A DNA stretch of 64,000 nucleotides, taken from the NCBI RefSeq assembly GCF_019392335.1, contig NZ_JAHXRQ010000002.1, positions 369,374 to 433,373 on the forward strand, read 5' to 3'. Below the pieces are notes generated by a model, which worked only from the letters and a program-made list of their open reading frames with translations, was not told where the DNA came from and made no database searches. Positions 55,904 through 64,000 of this stretch are shown piece by piece. A program made the position numbers and the translations under genes. The stretch is from Mameliella sp. CS4 (GTDB taxonomy: Bacteria; Pseudomonadota; Alphaproteobacteria; Rhodobacterales; Rhodobacteraceae). Positions within the stretch are counted from its first letter, which is position 1; each line of letters starts with the position of its first letter.

Positions 55904-55946
55904 CCCTCCCAGCAGATTTGCTTTGCAAATCGCCTGCCGGGCAATG
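55904..55946. repeat. Short palindromic insertion element copy 2 in tnpC
   Basis: 43-bp insert after the ILRV codons (aligned with ILQV in intact relatives) and before DGYAGDNRL codons. Core hairpin is GATTTGC-TTT-GCAAATC (55918-55934 region), flanked by CCCTCCCAGCA on the left and CGCCTGCCGGGCAATG on the right. The arms differ from copy 1 by one compensating base pair. Confidence 0.75.
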
Positions 55947-56394
55947 GATGGCTATGCTGGCGACAACCGGCTGATCGCGCCCGACCGCGTCGGTCCCGAA
56001 ATGCGGCTGGCCTATTGCCGGGCTCACGCGCGTCGAAAACTGGTCGAGATCACCCGCACCGGTTCTGCGCCGATTGCCGAAGGTGGGGTGAAGCGCATCG
56101 GCGAACTCTATCGCATCGAGGCCGAAATCCGGGGCAGTGATCCTGTGGCCTGCCACGCCGCGAGACAGGAACACTCCGCACCGATCACCGCCGAGCTGGA
56201 AGCAGGGCTCAACCATCACCGTGCCCGTGTCGCGTCGAAATCGCCCTTGGGCGAGGCGCTGGAATACATCGCCAAATACTGGGACGGCCTCTGTCTGTTC
56301 CTGACCGATGGACGGGTCGAGCTGGACAGCAATGCCGTGGAACGGACAATCCGCCCCATTGCACTGAACCGGAAGAACGCACGCTTCGCCGGAC

Positions 56395-56581
56395 ATGATG
56401 CCGGGGCTCAAGCACGTGCTCCAGAAACTCCCAGGTCGAGGGCTGCAGGGCATAGAGACAGTCGTTCAGCGGGAAGAGCATGTGGCGCCGAAAGGCAACA
56501 ACCAGTGCCTCCTCGGCCTCGTTGAGAACGGAGGACCGGGGTTCCTTGAGCCCAGTCTTCAAATCCTCGACCGTCTCGCGC
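56395..56581 (-). mobile_element. IS481-type transposase fragment
   Basis: Minus-strand reading from about 56580 gives ETVEDLKTGLKEPRSSVLNE, AEEALVVAFRRHMLFPLNDC and LYALQPS. This is the N-terminal region of a transposase I associate with the IS481 family. The sequence breaks after the LYALQPS codons toward 56395, and no DDE residues remain. Fragment only. Confidence 0.65.
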
Positions 56582-56910
56582 TTTCACCACACGGACAGAG
56601 GCGGCCGATATTGCTTGCATGACTATCGGAAACTACTGCGCCAGCATGGCTTCAAAGTATTGATGAGCGGAAAAGGCAATTGCCATGCCATCGCCGCTGT
56701 TGAAACGGCCTTCAGGCCCCTCAAGGCCGGGTTGATCCGGCGCTGGTCATGGGAAACGCGGCAGGCCGAAACGGCGATCTTCGAATACGTCAACGGTTTC
56801 TACAATCCCCGACGCCGAGACTCTGCATCGGGCTGGAAAAGCCCCGTTGCCTTCGAACGGAAGGTGGCCAAAACGAGCACTTGGGGCGGCACGAAAGCGG
56901 GACAGGTCCA
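56582..56910 (+). mobile_element. IS3-family transposase (orfB) C-terminal fragment
   Basis: Plus-strand reading gives FHHTDRGGRYCLHDYRKLLR, QHGFKVLMSGKGNC, AIAAVETAFRPLKAG and AIFEYVNGFYNPRRRDSASG with WKSPVAFERKVA at the end, the C-terminal half of an IS3-group DDE transposase. The usual NCYDN is changed to NCHAI, though the catalytic Glu of AVE remains. Its end may be GCGGGACAGGTCCA (to 56910), resembling an IS terminus. The 5' part is missing. Confidence 0.75.
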
Positions 56911-57063
56911 AAACCAAGGCCCTTCAAAACAACCGATGACGACAGCGCTTTCCTGCCGTTACAGCTCTGGTCGGATTTCCCTTGGGTGAAACAAATTGAA
57001 CCAAGGGCGTTCCTGTTGTAACGCTCCCGACTCTGACAATGGGTCTTCCGGGCAGGGCGCGCG

Positions 57064-58185
57064 ATGCAAATACGGTTCGATTTTGGCCCCGGCGTTGCGG
57101 CGGCAGAATTTGCACAGCCGTCACGCCTGATCCGTGCCGACTGGGCAGAGGACGTGCCGGCCGCACTGGTAGACCTGGATGCTGCGCGCAACGCGGGCCA
57201 TTGGCTGGCCGGCTATGCCAGCTATGAACTTGGCTATGCGCTGGAACCGCGCCTTGCCGAACGGATGCCGGACATGCGGCGCATGCCGCTTTTGTGCTTC
57301 GGCGTCTATCCGGCCCCCGGACCGGCGCCAGCGTCTGCGGCAGGAGATTTTAGCCTGGGGGCCTTCCAGCCCGGTTGGGATGCCGCACGGTATGCAAGTG
57401 CCTTCGCGCAGGTTCACGACTGGATCGGTTCCGGGGATATCTACCAGGCGAACCTGACCTTCCCGCTTTGCGCTCCGTTTTCCGGTGATCTGCGGGGGCT
57501 CTATGGTGCGCTTGCAGCCCGTCAGCCGGTGTCGCACGGTGCGCTGATCTTGCAGACGGACGGTCCGGCCATTCTGTCGCGCTCGCCCGAGTTGTTTTTC
57601 CGTGTCGACGGGACTGGCCGCATCGCGACGCGCCCGATGAAGGGAACCGCGCCACGAGGCCGAACGTCAAAAGAGGACGCGGACCTGCGCGGTTGGCTGG
57701 CCGCAGACGAAAAGACCCTGGCCGAAAATCTCATGATCGTGGATCTCTTGCGCAATGACCTGTCGCGCGTCGCGCTGCCTGGAACCGTGTCGGTGCCGGA
57801 ACTGTTCAAGGTGGAAACCTACGAGACCGTGCACCAGATGGTCAGCCAGATCGAGGCGCGGCTGGCGCCCGGGACCGAACTGTCCGACATCTTTCGGGCT
57901 CTGTTTCCTTGCGGGTCGATCACCGGCGCGCCCAAGATCCGCGCGATGGAAGTCATCAGCGATCTGGAGACGGCCCCGCGCGAGGCCTATTGCGGGGCCA
58001 TCGGCTGGGCCGCGCCGGACGGTCGATCGGAATTCAACGTGGCGATCCGGACCCTGCTGGTCGAGAAGGGCAAGGCGGTGCTGAATGTCGGCGGCGGCCT
58101 TGTCTGGGACAGCCGCGCAGACAGTGAATACGAGGAGGCGCTGTGGAAGAGCCGTTTCGCGACGTTCCAGCAGGAACCGGCCTGA
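57064..58185 (+). CDS. pabB: Aminodeoxychorismate synthase component I
   Basis: 373-residue chorismate-binding enzyme that forms 4-amino-4-deoxychorismate for folate synthesis. The active-site blocks are QVHDWIGSGDIYQANLTFPL, RPMKGTAPRG, ENLMIVDLLRNDLSRV and FPCGSITGAPKIRAMEVI. Length is normal for a stand-alone PabB. Its 3' end overlaps pabC by 43 bases. The gene directly follows the IS debris, yet looks intact; ATG 57064. Confidence 0.94.
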   Translation: MQIRFDFGPGVAAAEFAQPSRLIRADWAEDVPAALVDLDAARNAGHWLAGYASYELGYALEPRLAERMPDMRRMPLLCFGVYPAPGPAPASAAGDFSLGAFQPGWDAARYASAFAQVHDWIGSGDIYQANLTFPLCAPFSGDLRGLYGALAARQPVSHGALILQTDGPAILSRSPELFFRVDGTGRIATRPMKGTAPRGRTSKEDADLRGWLAADEKTLAENLMIVDLLRNDLSRVALPGTVSVPELFKVETYETVHQMVSQIEARLAPGTELSDIFRALFPCGSITGAPKIRAMEVISDLETAPREAYCGAIGWAAPDGRSEFNVAIRTLLVEKGKAVLNVGGGLVWDSRADSEYEEALWKSRFATFQQEPA

Positions 58186-58790
58186 TCGAAACCATGCTGT
58201 GGCAGCCGGGGCAGGGCGTGACTCTGGCGCGTCGGCACCGTGACAGGATGTGCCTTTCGGCTCGCAAGCTGGGGTTTCATTTCGATCCCGGGTCGTTTGA
58301 CGCTGCCCTGGCAGAGATAGCCGGAGAGGGGCCTTTGCGGGTGCGTGTTCTGTTGCGCGGCGATGGGCGAATCGAGACGACCACCGCGCCCCTGCCACCG
58401 CCTGCCGGGATCTGGCGCATTGCCATCGCGCCAGAAACGCTCGAGTCGACAGACCCCTGGTTGCAGGTGAAATCCACCCGCCGGCGGCTCTACGATGATG
58501 TGCGCGCGGCTCTTCCCGAAGGCGTGGACGAGGCGATCTTTCTCAATGAGAAAGGGCATGTCTGCGAGGGGACGATTACCAACGTGACTGTCCGGCAAGG
58601 TGATCACTGGGTGACGCCGCCACTGTCGGACGGGGTATTGCCCGGTGTCATGCGGGCGCACCTGCTGTCCACGGGCCAGCTGCGGGTCGGGAGCGTGACG
58701 CCGGAAGACCTGCGGACCGCTACGGGTTTGCGGATGTGCAACGCCTTGCGCGGCCAGATCGAGGCGGAGCTGGTGGACTGGCCCAGTTGA
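58143..58790 (+). CDS. pabC: Aminodeoxychorismate lyase-like class IV aminotransferase
   Basis: 215-residue PLP fold-type IV enzyme that would convert aminodeoxychorismate to p-aminobenzoate and pyruvate. Conserved Lys lies in LQVKSTRRRLYD near residue 113, and DEAIFLNEKGHVCEGTITNV is the C-terminal PLP-phosphate block. Shorter than typical 270-residue PabC proteins but matches the compact form. Overlaps pabB by 43 bases; a two-gene operon is clear. Confidence 0.88.
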   Translation: MEEPFRDVPAGTGLIETMLWQPGQGVTLARRHRDRMCLSARKLGFHFDPGSFDAALAEIAGEGPLRVRVLLRGDGRIETTTAPLPPPAGIWRIAIAPETLESTDPWLQVKSTRRRLYDDVRAALPEGVDEAIFLNEKGHVCEGTITNVTVRQGDHWVTPPLSDGVLPGVMRAHLLSTGQLRVGSVTPEDLRTATGLRMCNALRGQIEAELVDWPS

Positions 58791-59354
58791 TCCGGTCAGC
58801 GCACAAGCCCGGAGACTGGTATCGCCCGGCCTGTCCGCGATGTCGGGGCCAAGTCGATTCTCCAGCCTGATTCCCGGCGGGTTCGAATTGCGGACAACGG
58901 GGCGTTTTCCCCTGTGATCGCGCGGCAGGGGCGGCCATTCCTACCGGTGTAGGTGGGGGCACAGCCGCTACATCGGGACGTGTCCCGGAATTTCACTGGC
59001 ATTGTCGAGACGGCGCTGCGGATCGACCCGTCTCTGTCGCCGTTCCAAGGCTGCTGCTGACCTGGGCAGGCTTCGGAAGATGGAGACGGAACGGGCGGGT
59101 TGTGTTGTCCCGACAAGCCCAAGACCTTGGACCATGCGTCTGATTCAGAACGTAAAATCTATGATTTCTCTGGGGAGGCGCCCCTTTCGGAACGATGCCC
59201 GCACCGCCCGGATCTGTCGTGCGAATGGCGCTACTCAATCCTCGTTTGCAGTGCCCGAATCCCTCCGCAACCAAAATTTGGTGTTGACCGTGGGTAAAAT
59301 AAATTGATTATTGGGAAAGTATTGAAGGTCTAAAAACCGAGAGGATCGTGGATC
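58791..59354. other. 564-base gap before the formate dehydrogenase operon
   Basis: No gene is recognised in this gap. The first 350 bases are GC-rich with short scattered open frames lacking domain similarity. The last 150 bases are AT-rich and contain the promoter described separately. The gap may hold a longer regulatory leader. Confidence 0.5.
59284..59312 (+). promoter_or_regulatory. Predicted promoter of the formate dehydrogenase operon
   Basis: TTGACC (59284-59289), 17-base spacer and ATTATT (59307-59312) in a locally AT-rich stretch. The leader to the first ATG at 59355 would be about 35 bases. Confidence 0.6.
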
Positions 59355-61037
59355 ATGTCGCTCGATGACGTGGGTATCTGGAAGACAGGCCGAGGCAAAG
59401 GGCGCCACACGCCGAAAGGCCGTCAGTACGATGACGAAGCGCTGGCCGAGGTTCGCTCTCTTCTGGGGGATGCGCCGCGTCGGCGTGACCTGCTGATCGA
59501 GCATCTGCACCGGATTCAGGACAGCTTTGGGCATCTTTCGGCCCGGCATCTGCGCGCGCTGGCCGAGGAAATGCGCCTGAGCATGGCCGAGGTCTACGAG
59601 GTCGCGACCTTTTATGCGCATTTCGACGTCATCAAGGAAAACGAAACCCCGCCGCCCGCGCTGACGATCCGCGTCTGCGATTCACTGTCCTGCGAACTGG
59701 CGGGTGCGGAACAGCTACGCGCAGCTCTGGAAGAGGGCATGGACCCGGCTGAGGTTCGTGTGCTGCGGGCGCCCTGCATGGGGCGCTGCGACACGGCCCC
59801 GGTTCTGGAACTGGGGCACAACCACATCGATCACGCCACGCCGGAAAAGGTGAAGGCGGCGATTGCCGAAGGCGAAACCCACGCCCACGTTCCCGACTAC
59901 CAGACGCTGGACGCCTACCGGGCTGACGGTGGCTACAAGGCGCTGGCCGAGTTGCGCGAGGGCGGCGACTGGGAAGCGGTGCAGGACAAGGTCCTGTCCG
60001 CCGGTCTGCGCGGTCTCGGCGGCGCGGGTTTCCCCTCGGGCAAGAAGTGGGGTTTCGTGCGCGCCAACCCGGGGCCGCGCTATCTGGCGGTCAACGGGGA
60101 CGAGGGCGAACCGGGGACCTTCAAGGACCGCTATTACCTTGAGCGCACGCCGCATCTGTTCCTCGAGGGGATGCTGATCGCGGCCTGGGCCGTCGAGGCC
60201 GAGACCTGTTTCATCTACATGCGCGACGAATACCCCGCCGTGCTGGAAATCCTCCGCCGCGAAATCGCGGCGCTGGAAGAGGCGGGCATTGTCGCGCCCG
60301 GATGTATCGACCTGCGCCGCGGCGCGGGCGCCTATATCTGCGGCGAAGAAAGCGCGATGATCGAATCGATCGAGGGCAAGCGCGGCATCCCGCGCCACCG
60401 TCCGCCCTTTGTCGCCCAGGTCGGTGTCTTTGATCGGCCGACCCTGGTTCACAACGTCGAGACCCTGAAGTGGGTGGCCCGAATCCTGCGCGAAGGGCCG
60501 GAGGTTCTGAACTCTGTCGAAAAGAACGGCCGCAAGGGGCTGCGCAGCTACTCGGTCTCCGGCCGTGTGAAAAATCCCGGTGTCCACCTTTTGCCCGCCG
60601 GGTCGGCCATCACCGACATCATCGAGGCGGCTGGTGGCATGCTGGATGGGCACAGCTTCAAAGCGTACCAGCCCGGCGGTCCGTCCTCCGGCCTGTTGCC
60701 CGCCTCGCTGAACGATGTGCCGCTGGATTTCGATACACTGCAGCCGCACGGCTCGTTCATCGGGTCTGCTGCCGTTGTTGTCCTGTCGGACAAGGACAGT
60801 GCACGGGACGCGGCGCTGAACATGCTGCGGTTCTTCGAGGACGAAAGCTGTGGCCAGTGCACCCCCTGCCGCGCGGGCTGTGAGAAGGCGGTCAAGCTGA
60901 TGCAGGCCGACCGCTGGGACCAGAGCCTGCTCGAAGAACTGAGCCAGACGATGGTCGATGCCTCGATCTGCGGCCTTGGACAGGCCGCCCCGAACCCGAT
61001 CCGCCTGACAATCAAGCATTTTCCCGACGAGGTCTGA
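59355..61037 (+). CDS. fdsB: NAD-dependent formate dehydrogenase, fused gamma-beta (FdsG-FdsB) subunit
   Basis: 560-residue protein combining a NuoE-like and a NuoF-like domain. The NuoE-like N-terminus (about 25-160) has 2Fe-2S cysteines at about C108, C113 (RVCDSLSCELAG) and C141, C145 (APCMGRCDT). The NuoF-like part (about 200-555) has the FMN/NADH motif GLRGLGGAGFPSGKKWGFVR, EGEPGTFKDRYYLER and 4Fe-4S cysteines in ESCGQCTPCRAGC. It passes electrons from FdsA to NAD. Fusion of the two subunits is seen in alphaproteobacteria. The stop lies 3 bases before fdsA. Confidence 0.93.
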   Translation: MSLDDVGIWKTGRGKGRHTPKGRQYDDEALAEVRSLLGDAPRRRDLLIEHLHRIQDSFGHLSARHLRALAEEMRLSMAEVYEVATFYAHFDVIKENETPPPALTIRVCDSLSCELAGAEQLRAALEEGMDPAEVRVLRAPCMGRCDTAPVLELGHNHIDHATPEKVKAAIAEGETHAHVPDYQTLDAYRADGGYKALAELREGGDWEAVQDKVLSAGLRGLGGAGFPSGKKWGFVRANPGPRYLAVNGDEGEPGTFKDRYYLERTPHLFLEGMLIAAWAVEAETCFIYMRDEYPAVLEILRREIAALEEAGIVAPGCIDLRRGAGAYICGEESAMIESIEGKRGIPRHRPPFVAQVGVFDRPTLVHNVETLKWVARILREGPEVLNSVEKNGRKGLRSYSVSGRVKNPGVHLLPAGSAITDIIEAAGGMLDGHSFKAYQPGGPSSGLLPASLNDVPLDFDTLQPHGSFIGSAAVVVLSDKDSARDAALNMLRFFEDESCGQCTPCRAGCEKAVKLMQADRWDQSLLEELSQTMVDASICGLGQAAPNPIRLTIKHFPDEV

Positions 61038-61040
61038 GCG

Positions 61041-63818
61041 ATGAGCGAGACAATCACCTTCAAGCTGGACGGCCAGGACGTCACCGCCGAAAAGGGGATG
61101 ACGATCTGGGAAGTGGCCAATGGCCGCGGTCTGAAGATCCCGCACCTCTGCCACAAGCCCGCGCCGGGCTATCGCCCCGATGGCAACTGCCGCGCCTGCA
61201 TGGTCGAGATCGAGGGCGAGCGCACGCTGGCCGCCTCCTGCATCCGCGAGCCGCAAGACGGCATGGTGGTCAACACCGCCACGCCGCGCGCTGAAAGCGC
61301 CCGCAGCCTGGTCATGGAACTGCTGGTGGCGGACCAGCCTGTGCGCGAAGAGGCGCATGACCGGTCATCGCATCTCTGGGAAATGGCGGACATCAACGGT
61401 GTCGACGCAAGCCGCTTTCCCAAGCTCGAAGAGGGCCGCATCCCGCTGCTGGACGACAGCCACGTCGCGATGAGCGTCAACCTGGATGCCTGTATCCAAT
61501 GCGGTCTTTGCGTGCGGGCCTGCCGCGAAGTGCAGGTCAACGACGTGATCGGCATGGCCGGGCGTGGCCACGATGCCTATCCGACCTTCGATTTCGCCGA
61601 CCCGATGGGGGCCTCGACCTGCGTGGCCTGCGGTGAATGCGTTCAGGCCTGCCCGACCGGCGCCTTGATGCCCTCAACCGTGGTCGACGAGGCTCAGCAT
61701 GGCGACAGCGCGGACTATGACAGCGAAACCGAAAGCGTCTGCCCCTTCTGTGGCGTCGGCTGCAAGGTCTCGCTCAAGGTCAAGGACGGCAAGGTCAAAT
61801 ACGTCGAGGGCATCAACGGTCCTGCGAACGAGGGCCGCCTTTGCGTCAAGGGCCGCTTTGGTTTCGACTACATCCACCACCCGCACCGGCTGACCAAACC
61901 GCTGATCCGCCGAGAGGATGCGCCGCCCAAGGGTCTGAACGTCGATCCCGGCAACCTGATGACCCATTTCCGCGAAGCCTCGTGGGAAGAGGCGATGCAG
62001 GCCGCCGCCGGTGGTCTGGCCAATCTGCGACAGGCGCATGGCGGGCAGTCGGTGGCGGGCTTCGGCAGCGCCAAGTGCACCAACGAAGAGGCCTACCTGT
62101 TCCAGAAGCTGATCCGGCAGGGTTTCAAGCACAACAACGTCGACCACTGCACGCGGCTGTGCCACGCCTCCTCTGTTTCGGCCCTGATCGAAAACGTCGG
62201 GTCCGGCGCCGTGACGGCCACCTTCAATGAGGTCGAGAACGCGGACGTTGCAATCATCATCGGCGCCAACCCGCTGGAAAATCACCCCGTCGCCGCGACC
62301 TATTTCAAGCAGTTCGCAAAGCGCGGCGGCAAGCTGATCGTGATGGACCCGCGCGGGCAGGGGCTGAAACGCCATGCCTACCAGATGGTGCAGTTCCGCC
62401 CGGGGGCCGATGTCAGCCTGCTGAACGCGATCATGAACGTGATCGTCGAAGAGGGGCTTTACGACCAGCAGTACATCGAGGCCTTCACCGAGAACTGGGA
62501 GGCCGAGAAAGAACACCTCAAGGCCTTCACCCCCGAGGCGATGGAGGCGATCTGCGGTATTGCGCCGGACGTGATCCGCGACGTGGCCCGCACCTTTGCC
62601 GGTGCCAAGGCGGGGATGATCTTCTGGGGCATGGGCGTCAGCCAGCACATCCACGGCACCGACAACTCGCGTTGCCTCATCAGCCTGGCGCTGATGACCG
62701 GCCATGTCGGTCGTCCGGGAACCGGCCTGCACCCGCTGCGCGGTCAGAACAACGTGCAGGGCGCCTCTGATGCGGGCCTGATCCCGATGTTCGTGCCCGA
62801 CTATCGCTCGGTCGAGGATGACGCGGTTCGGGAAGACATCTTTGGCGTCTGGGGCCGGGACGAGGATTGGTCCAACAAGAAGGGCCTGACCGTGACCGAG
62901 ATCGTCGATCAGGTCTACGCGGGCAACATCAAGGGCATGTATATCCAGGGTGAAAACCCGGCCATGTCCGACCCGGACGTGGACCACGCCCGCGAGGCCT
63001 TTGCCAAGCTGGAACACCTGGTGGTGCAGGACATCTTCTTGACCGAGACGGCCAACTTCGCCGATGTGATCCTGCCCGCCTCGGCGCTCTATGAAAAGAA
63101 CGGCACCGTCAGCAACACCAACCGGCAAGTGCAGCGCGTGCGCCCGGCAGTGGCCCCTCCGGGCGAGGCGCGCGAGGACTGGGCGATCACCGTAGAGCTG
63201 GCGCAGCGCCTTGGCCTGCCCTGGGAGTATTCCGACGTTTCCGAGGTCTTTGCAGAGATGAAGCTGGTGATGACGTCACTGGACAACATCACCTGGGACC
63301 GGCTGGAAACCGAAACCGTGACCTATCCTTCGCTCAGCCCGACCGATCCGGGGCAGGCGGTGGTCTTTGGCGACGGTTTCCCGCGCCCCGAAGGCCGGGC
63401 AAAGTTCACCCCCGCCGCGGTCATTCCGCCGGATGAGGCGCCGGACGCGGCCTACCCTATGATCATGACCACGGGCCGCCAACTGGAACACTGGCACACC
63501 GGGTCGATGACACGACGCGCCAGTGTCCTGGACGCGGTGGAACCCGAAGCGAACTGTTCGTTGCACCCCAGAACGCTGCGCTCGCTTGGCGTGACACCGG
63601 GCGAGATGATCCGCCTGACCACCCGGCGGGGCAGCATCGAGATCATGGCGCGGGCCGACCGCGCCGTGTCCGAGGACATGGTTTTCGTCCCCTTCGCCTA
63701 CGTCGAGGCGGCGGCGAACGTCCTGACCAACCCGGCGATCGACCCCTACGGCAAGATCCCGGAGTTCAAGTTCTCGGCCGTGAGGGTCGAGGCCTTGGCA
63801 AAAACCGCAGCCGAGTAA
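61041..63818 (+). CDS. fdsA: NAD-dependent formate dehydrogenase catalytic subunit
   Basis: 925-residue molybdopterin (bis-MGD) enzyme oxidising formate to CO2. The N-terminal NuoG-like part carries a 2Fe-2S ferredoxin domain ([20 protein letters not shown]) and two 4Fe-4S clusters ([31 protein letters not shown]). The catalytic region includes [12 protein letters not shown] and [13 protein letters not shown], with Cys374 in the active-site position (cysteine enzyme, not selenocysteine). The C-terminal half contains the Mo-bis-MGD-binding folds. It couples to the fused FdsGB subunit; no separate FdsC/FdsD follows. Confidence 0.95.
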   Translation: MSETITFKLDGQDVTAEKGMTIWEVANGRGLKIPHLCHKPAPGYRPDGNCRACMVEIEGERTLAASCIREPQDGMVVNTATPRAESARSLVMELLVADQPVREEAHDRSSHLWEMADINGVDASRFPKLEEGRIPLLDDSHVAMSVNLDACIQCGLCVRACREVQVNDVIGMAGRGHDAYPTFDFADPMGASTCVACGECVQACPTGALMPSTVVDEAQHGDSADYDSETESVCPFCGVGCKVSLKVKDGKVKYVEGINGPANEGRLCVKGRFGFDYIHHPHRLTKPLIRREDAPPKGLNVDPGNLMTHFREASWEEAMQAAAGGLANLRQAHGGQSVAGFGSAKCTNEEAYLFQKLIRQGFKHNNVDHCTRLCHASSVSALIENVGSGAVTATFNEVENADVAIIIGANPLENHPVAATYFKQFAKRGGKLIVMDPRGQGLKRHAYQMVQFRPGADVSLLNAIMNVIVEEGLYDQQYIEAFTENWEAEKEHLKAFTPEAMEAICGIAPDVIRDVARTFAGAKAGMIFWGMGVSQHIHGTDNSRCLISLALMTGHVGRPGTGLHPLRGQNNVQGASDAGLIPMFVPDYRSVEDDAVREDIFGVWGRDEDWSNKKGLTVTEIVDQVYAGNIKGMYIQGENPAMSDPDVDHAREAFAKLEHLVVQDIFLTETANFADVILPASALYEKNGTVSNTNRQVQRVRPAVAPPGEAREDWAITVELAQRLGLPWEYSDVSEVFAEMKLVMTSLDNITWDRLETETVTYPSLSPTDPGQAVVFGDGFPRPEGRAKFTPAAVIPPDEAPDAAYPMIMTTGRQLEHWHTGSMTRRASVLDAVEPEANCSLHPRTLRSLGVTPGEMIRLTTRRGSIEIMARADRAVSEDMVFVPFAYVEAAANVLTNPAIDPYGKIPEFKFSAVRVEALAKTAAE

Positions 63819-63846
63819 TCCAAGCTCCAACCCACAGGGACTTAAC

Positions 63847-64000
63847 ATGGCACATAAAACGGATATCGAAATCGCCCGCGAGGCCAACAAGAAACCGATC
63901 CAGGAGATTGGCGACGGTCTGGGCATTCCGGGTGAGCACCTGCTGCCCTACGGTCACGACAAGGCCAAGGTGAGCCAGGATTTCATCAATTCGGTGCAGG
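63847..64000 (+). CDS. fhs: Formate-tetrahydrofolate ligase, 5' end (runs off the right edge)
   Basis: 51 codons are visible. They read [40 protein letters not shown] and [11 protein letters not shown], the diagnostic N-terminus of formate-THF ligase, which activates formate for one-carbon biosynthesis. A 28-base gap separates it from fdsA, and the same operon probably includes it. The ATG is preceded by ACAGGGAC. Confidence 0.92.
   Translation, partial: MAHKTDIEIAREANKKPIQEIGDGLGIPGEHLLPYGHDKAKVSQDFINSVQ

Larger units (their letters stand above)
55360..56388 (+). pseudogene. tnpC: IS66 TnpC transposase remnant with two palindromic insertions
   Basis: Recognisable blocks run in order: ADLPDDIAVP, then after one missing A near 55389 KYACRSCIDGVVQAPAPARL, then DLKRSTKLFM, DPGRRKTKTGYFWALARDDR, PEMRLAYCRAHARRKLVEI and LFLTDGRVELDSNAVERTI. 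The N-terminal part is deleted. Insertions of 41 bp (55671-55711) and 43 bp (55904-55946) interrupt conserved positions. They together add 84 bases and so restore the frame after the second, leaving an open frame whose middle segment is scrambled. The 3' end is replaced by other IS sequence near 56390. Non-functional. Confidence 0.85.
54463..56390 (+). mobile_element. IS66-family element, damaged and truncated at its 3' side
   Basis: The left end is probably at GTAACCGCTGTTCCGC (54463), where the integrase frame breaks, consistent with IS66 termini starting GTAA. It encodes tnpA (nonsense mutation), tnpB (intact-looking) and tnpC (N-terminal deletion, frameshift and two short palindromic insertions). 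The 3' end is missing: tnpC runs into unrelated sequence near 56390, followed by IS481- and IS3-type fragments. Expected 8-bp target duplications cannot be checked because the right terminus is absent. Confidence 0.85.

Noticed and set aside
56910..57063. Right-hand attachment site repeating the tRNA-Gln 3' end
   Set aside because: I looked for the TTCGAATCC-type sequence after the IS fragments and saw no copy before pabB.

Overview
The window looks like chromosomal DNA of a marine alphaproteobacterium of the Rhodobacteraceae (Roseobacter group). It is uniformly GC-rich. It carries lineage-typical genes: DUF3726 and DUF3572 proteins, a small membrane protein often mislabelled CTP synthetase, a putative sulfonate (cysteate/sulfopropanediol) cluster, an MttB-family methyltransferase, and NAD-linked formate dehydrogenase next to formate-THF ligase. 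Genes are tightly packed on both strands, many with 4-base ATGA or GTGA overlaps. The species cannot be fixed from sequence alone.

Layout. 1-11 kb: 5' part of ileS (minus strand), a small anchored protein with a strong terminator, a flavin monooxygenase, a VIT1/CCC1-type transporter, a DUF2339 membrane protein and a ycjX-GNAT-ycjF operon. 11-20 kb: truA, a PhyH dioxygenase, a secreted triple-repeat protein, an unknown 549-aa protein overlapping a DUF3726 gene, an M20 amidohydrolase, a frameshifted NADAR gene, a zinc alcohol dehydrogenase, an M19 dipeptidase and a frameshifted desaturase. 20-31 kb: argD-argF, hrpB, meaB, rpmB, a copper-chaperone pair, a sirtuin, a low-molecular-weight phosphatase and small envelope proteins. 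31.7-36.4 kb: an AT-rich patch with an orphan membrane protein, lepA, and an unrecognised coiled-coil membrane protein. 36.6-43 kb: a TPR-sulfotransferase, then a divergent LysR / HpsN-like / CuyA-like / racemase cluster. 43-53.4 kb: hydrolases, an EF-hand protein, an ECF sigma module, a PleD-like cyclase, a HAD phosphatase, an MttB homologue and an H-NOX-like / GGDEF pair.

53.4-57 kb is a decayed mobile region beside tRNA-Gln. It holds a broken integrase, an IS66 element with mutated tnpA and tnpC, and fragments of IS481- and IS3-type elements. Two short palindromic insertions sit inside tnpC. 57-64 kb: pabB-pabC, a long leader with a good promoter, a fused FdsG-FdsB subunit, FdsA, and the start of fhs.

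Functional themes are C1 and folate chemistry (pabBC, formate dehydrogenase, fhs, MttB homologue), organosulfur use (putative hpsN/cuyA), cyclic-di-GMP signalling (two GGDEF proteins, one with a non-canonical receiver and one paired with an H-NOX-like protein lacking its heme ligand), and periplasmic stress or copper handling. The most distinctive sequence-level signals are the paired palindromic insertions in IS66 tnpC, two genes broken by single-base losses in G-runs, the AT-rich patch, and the putative sulfonate cluster with its overlapping racemase.
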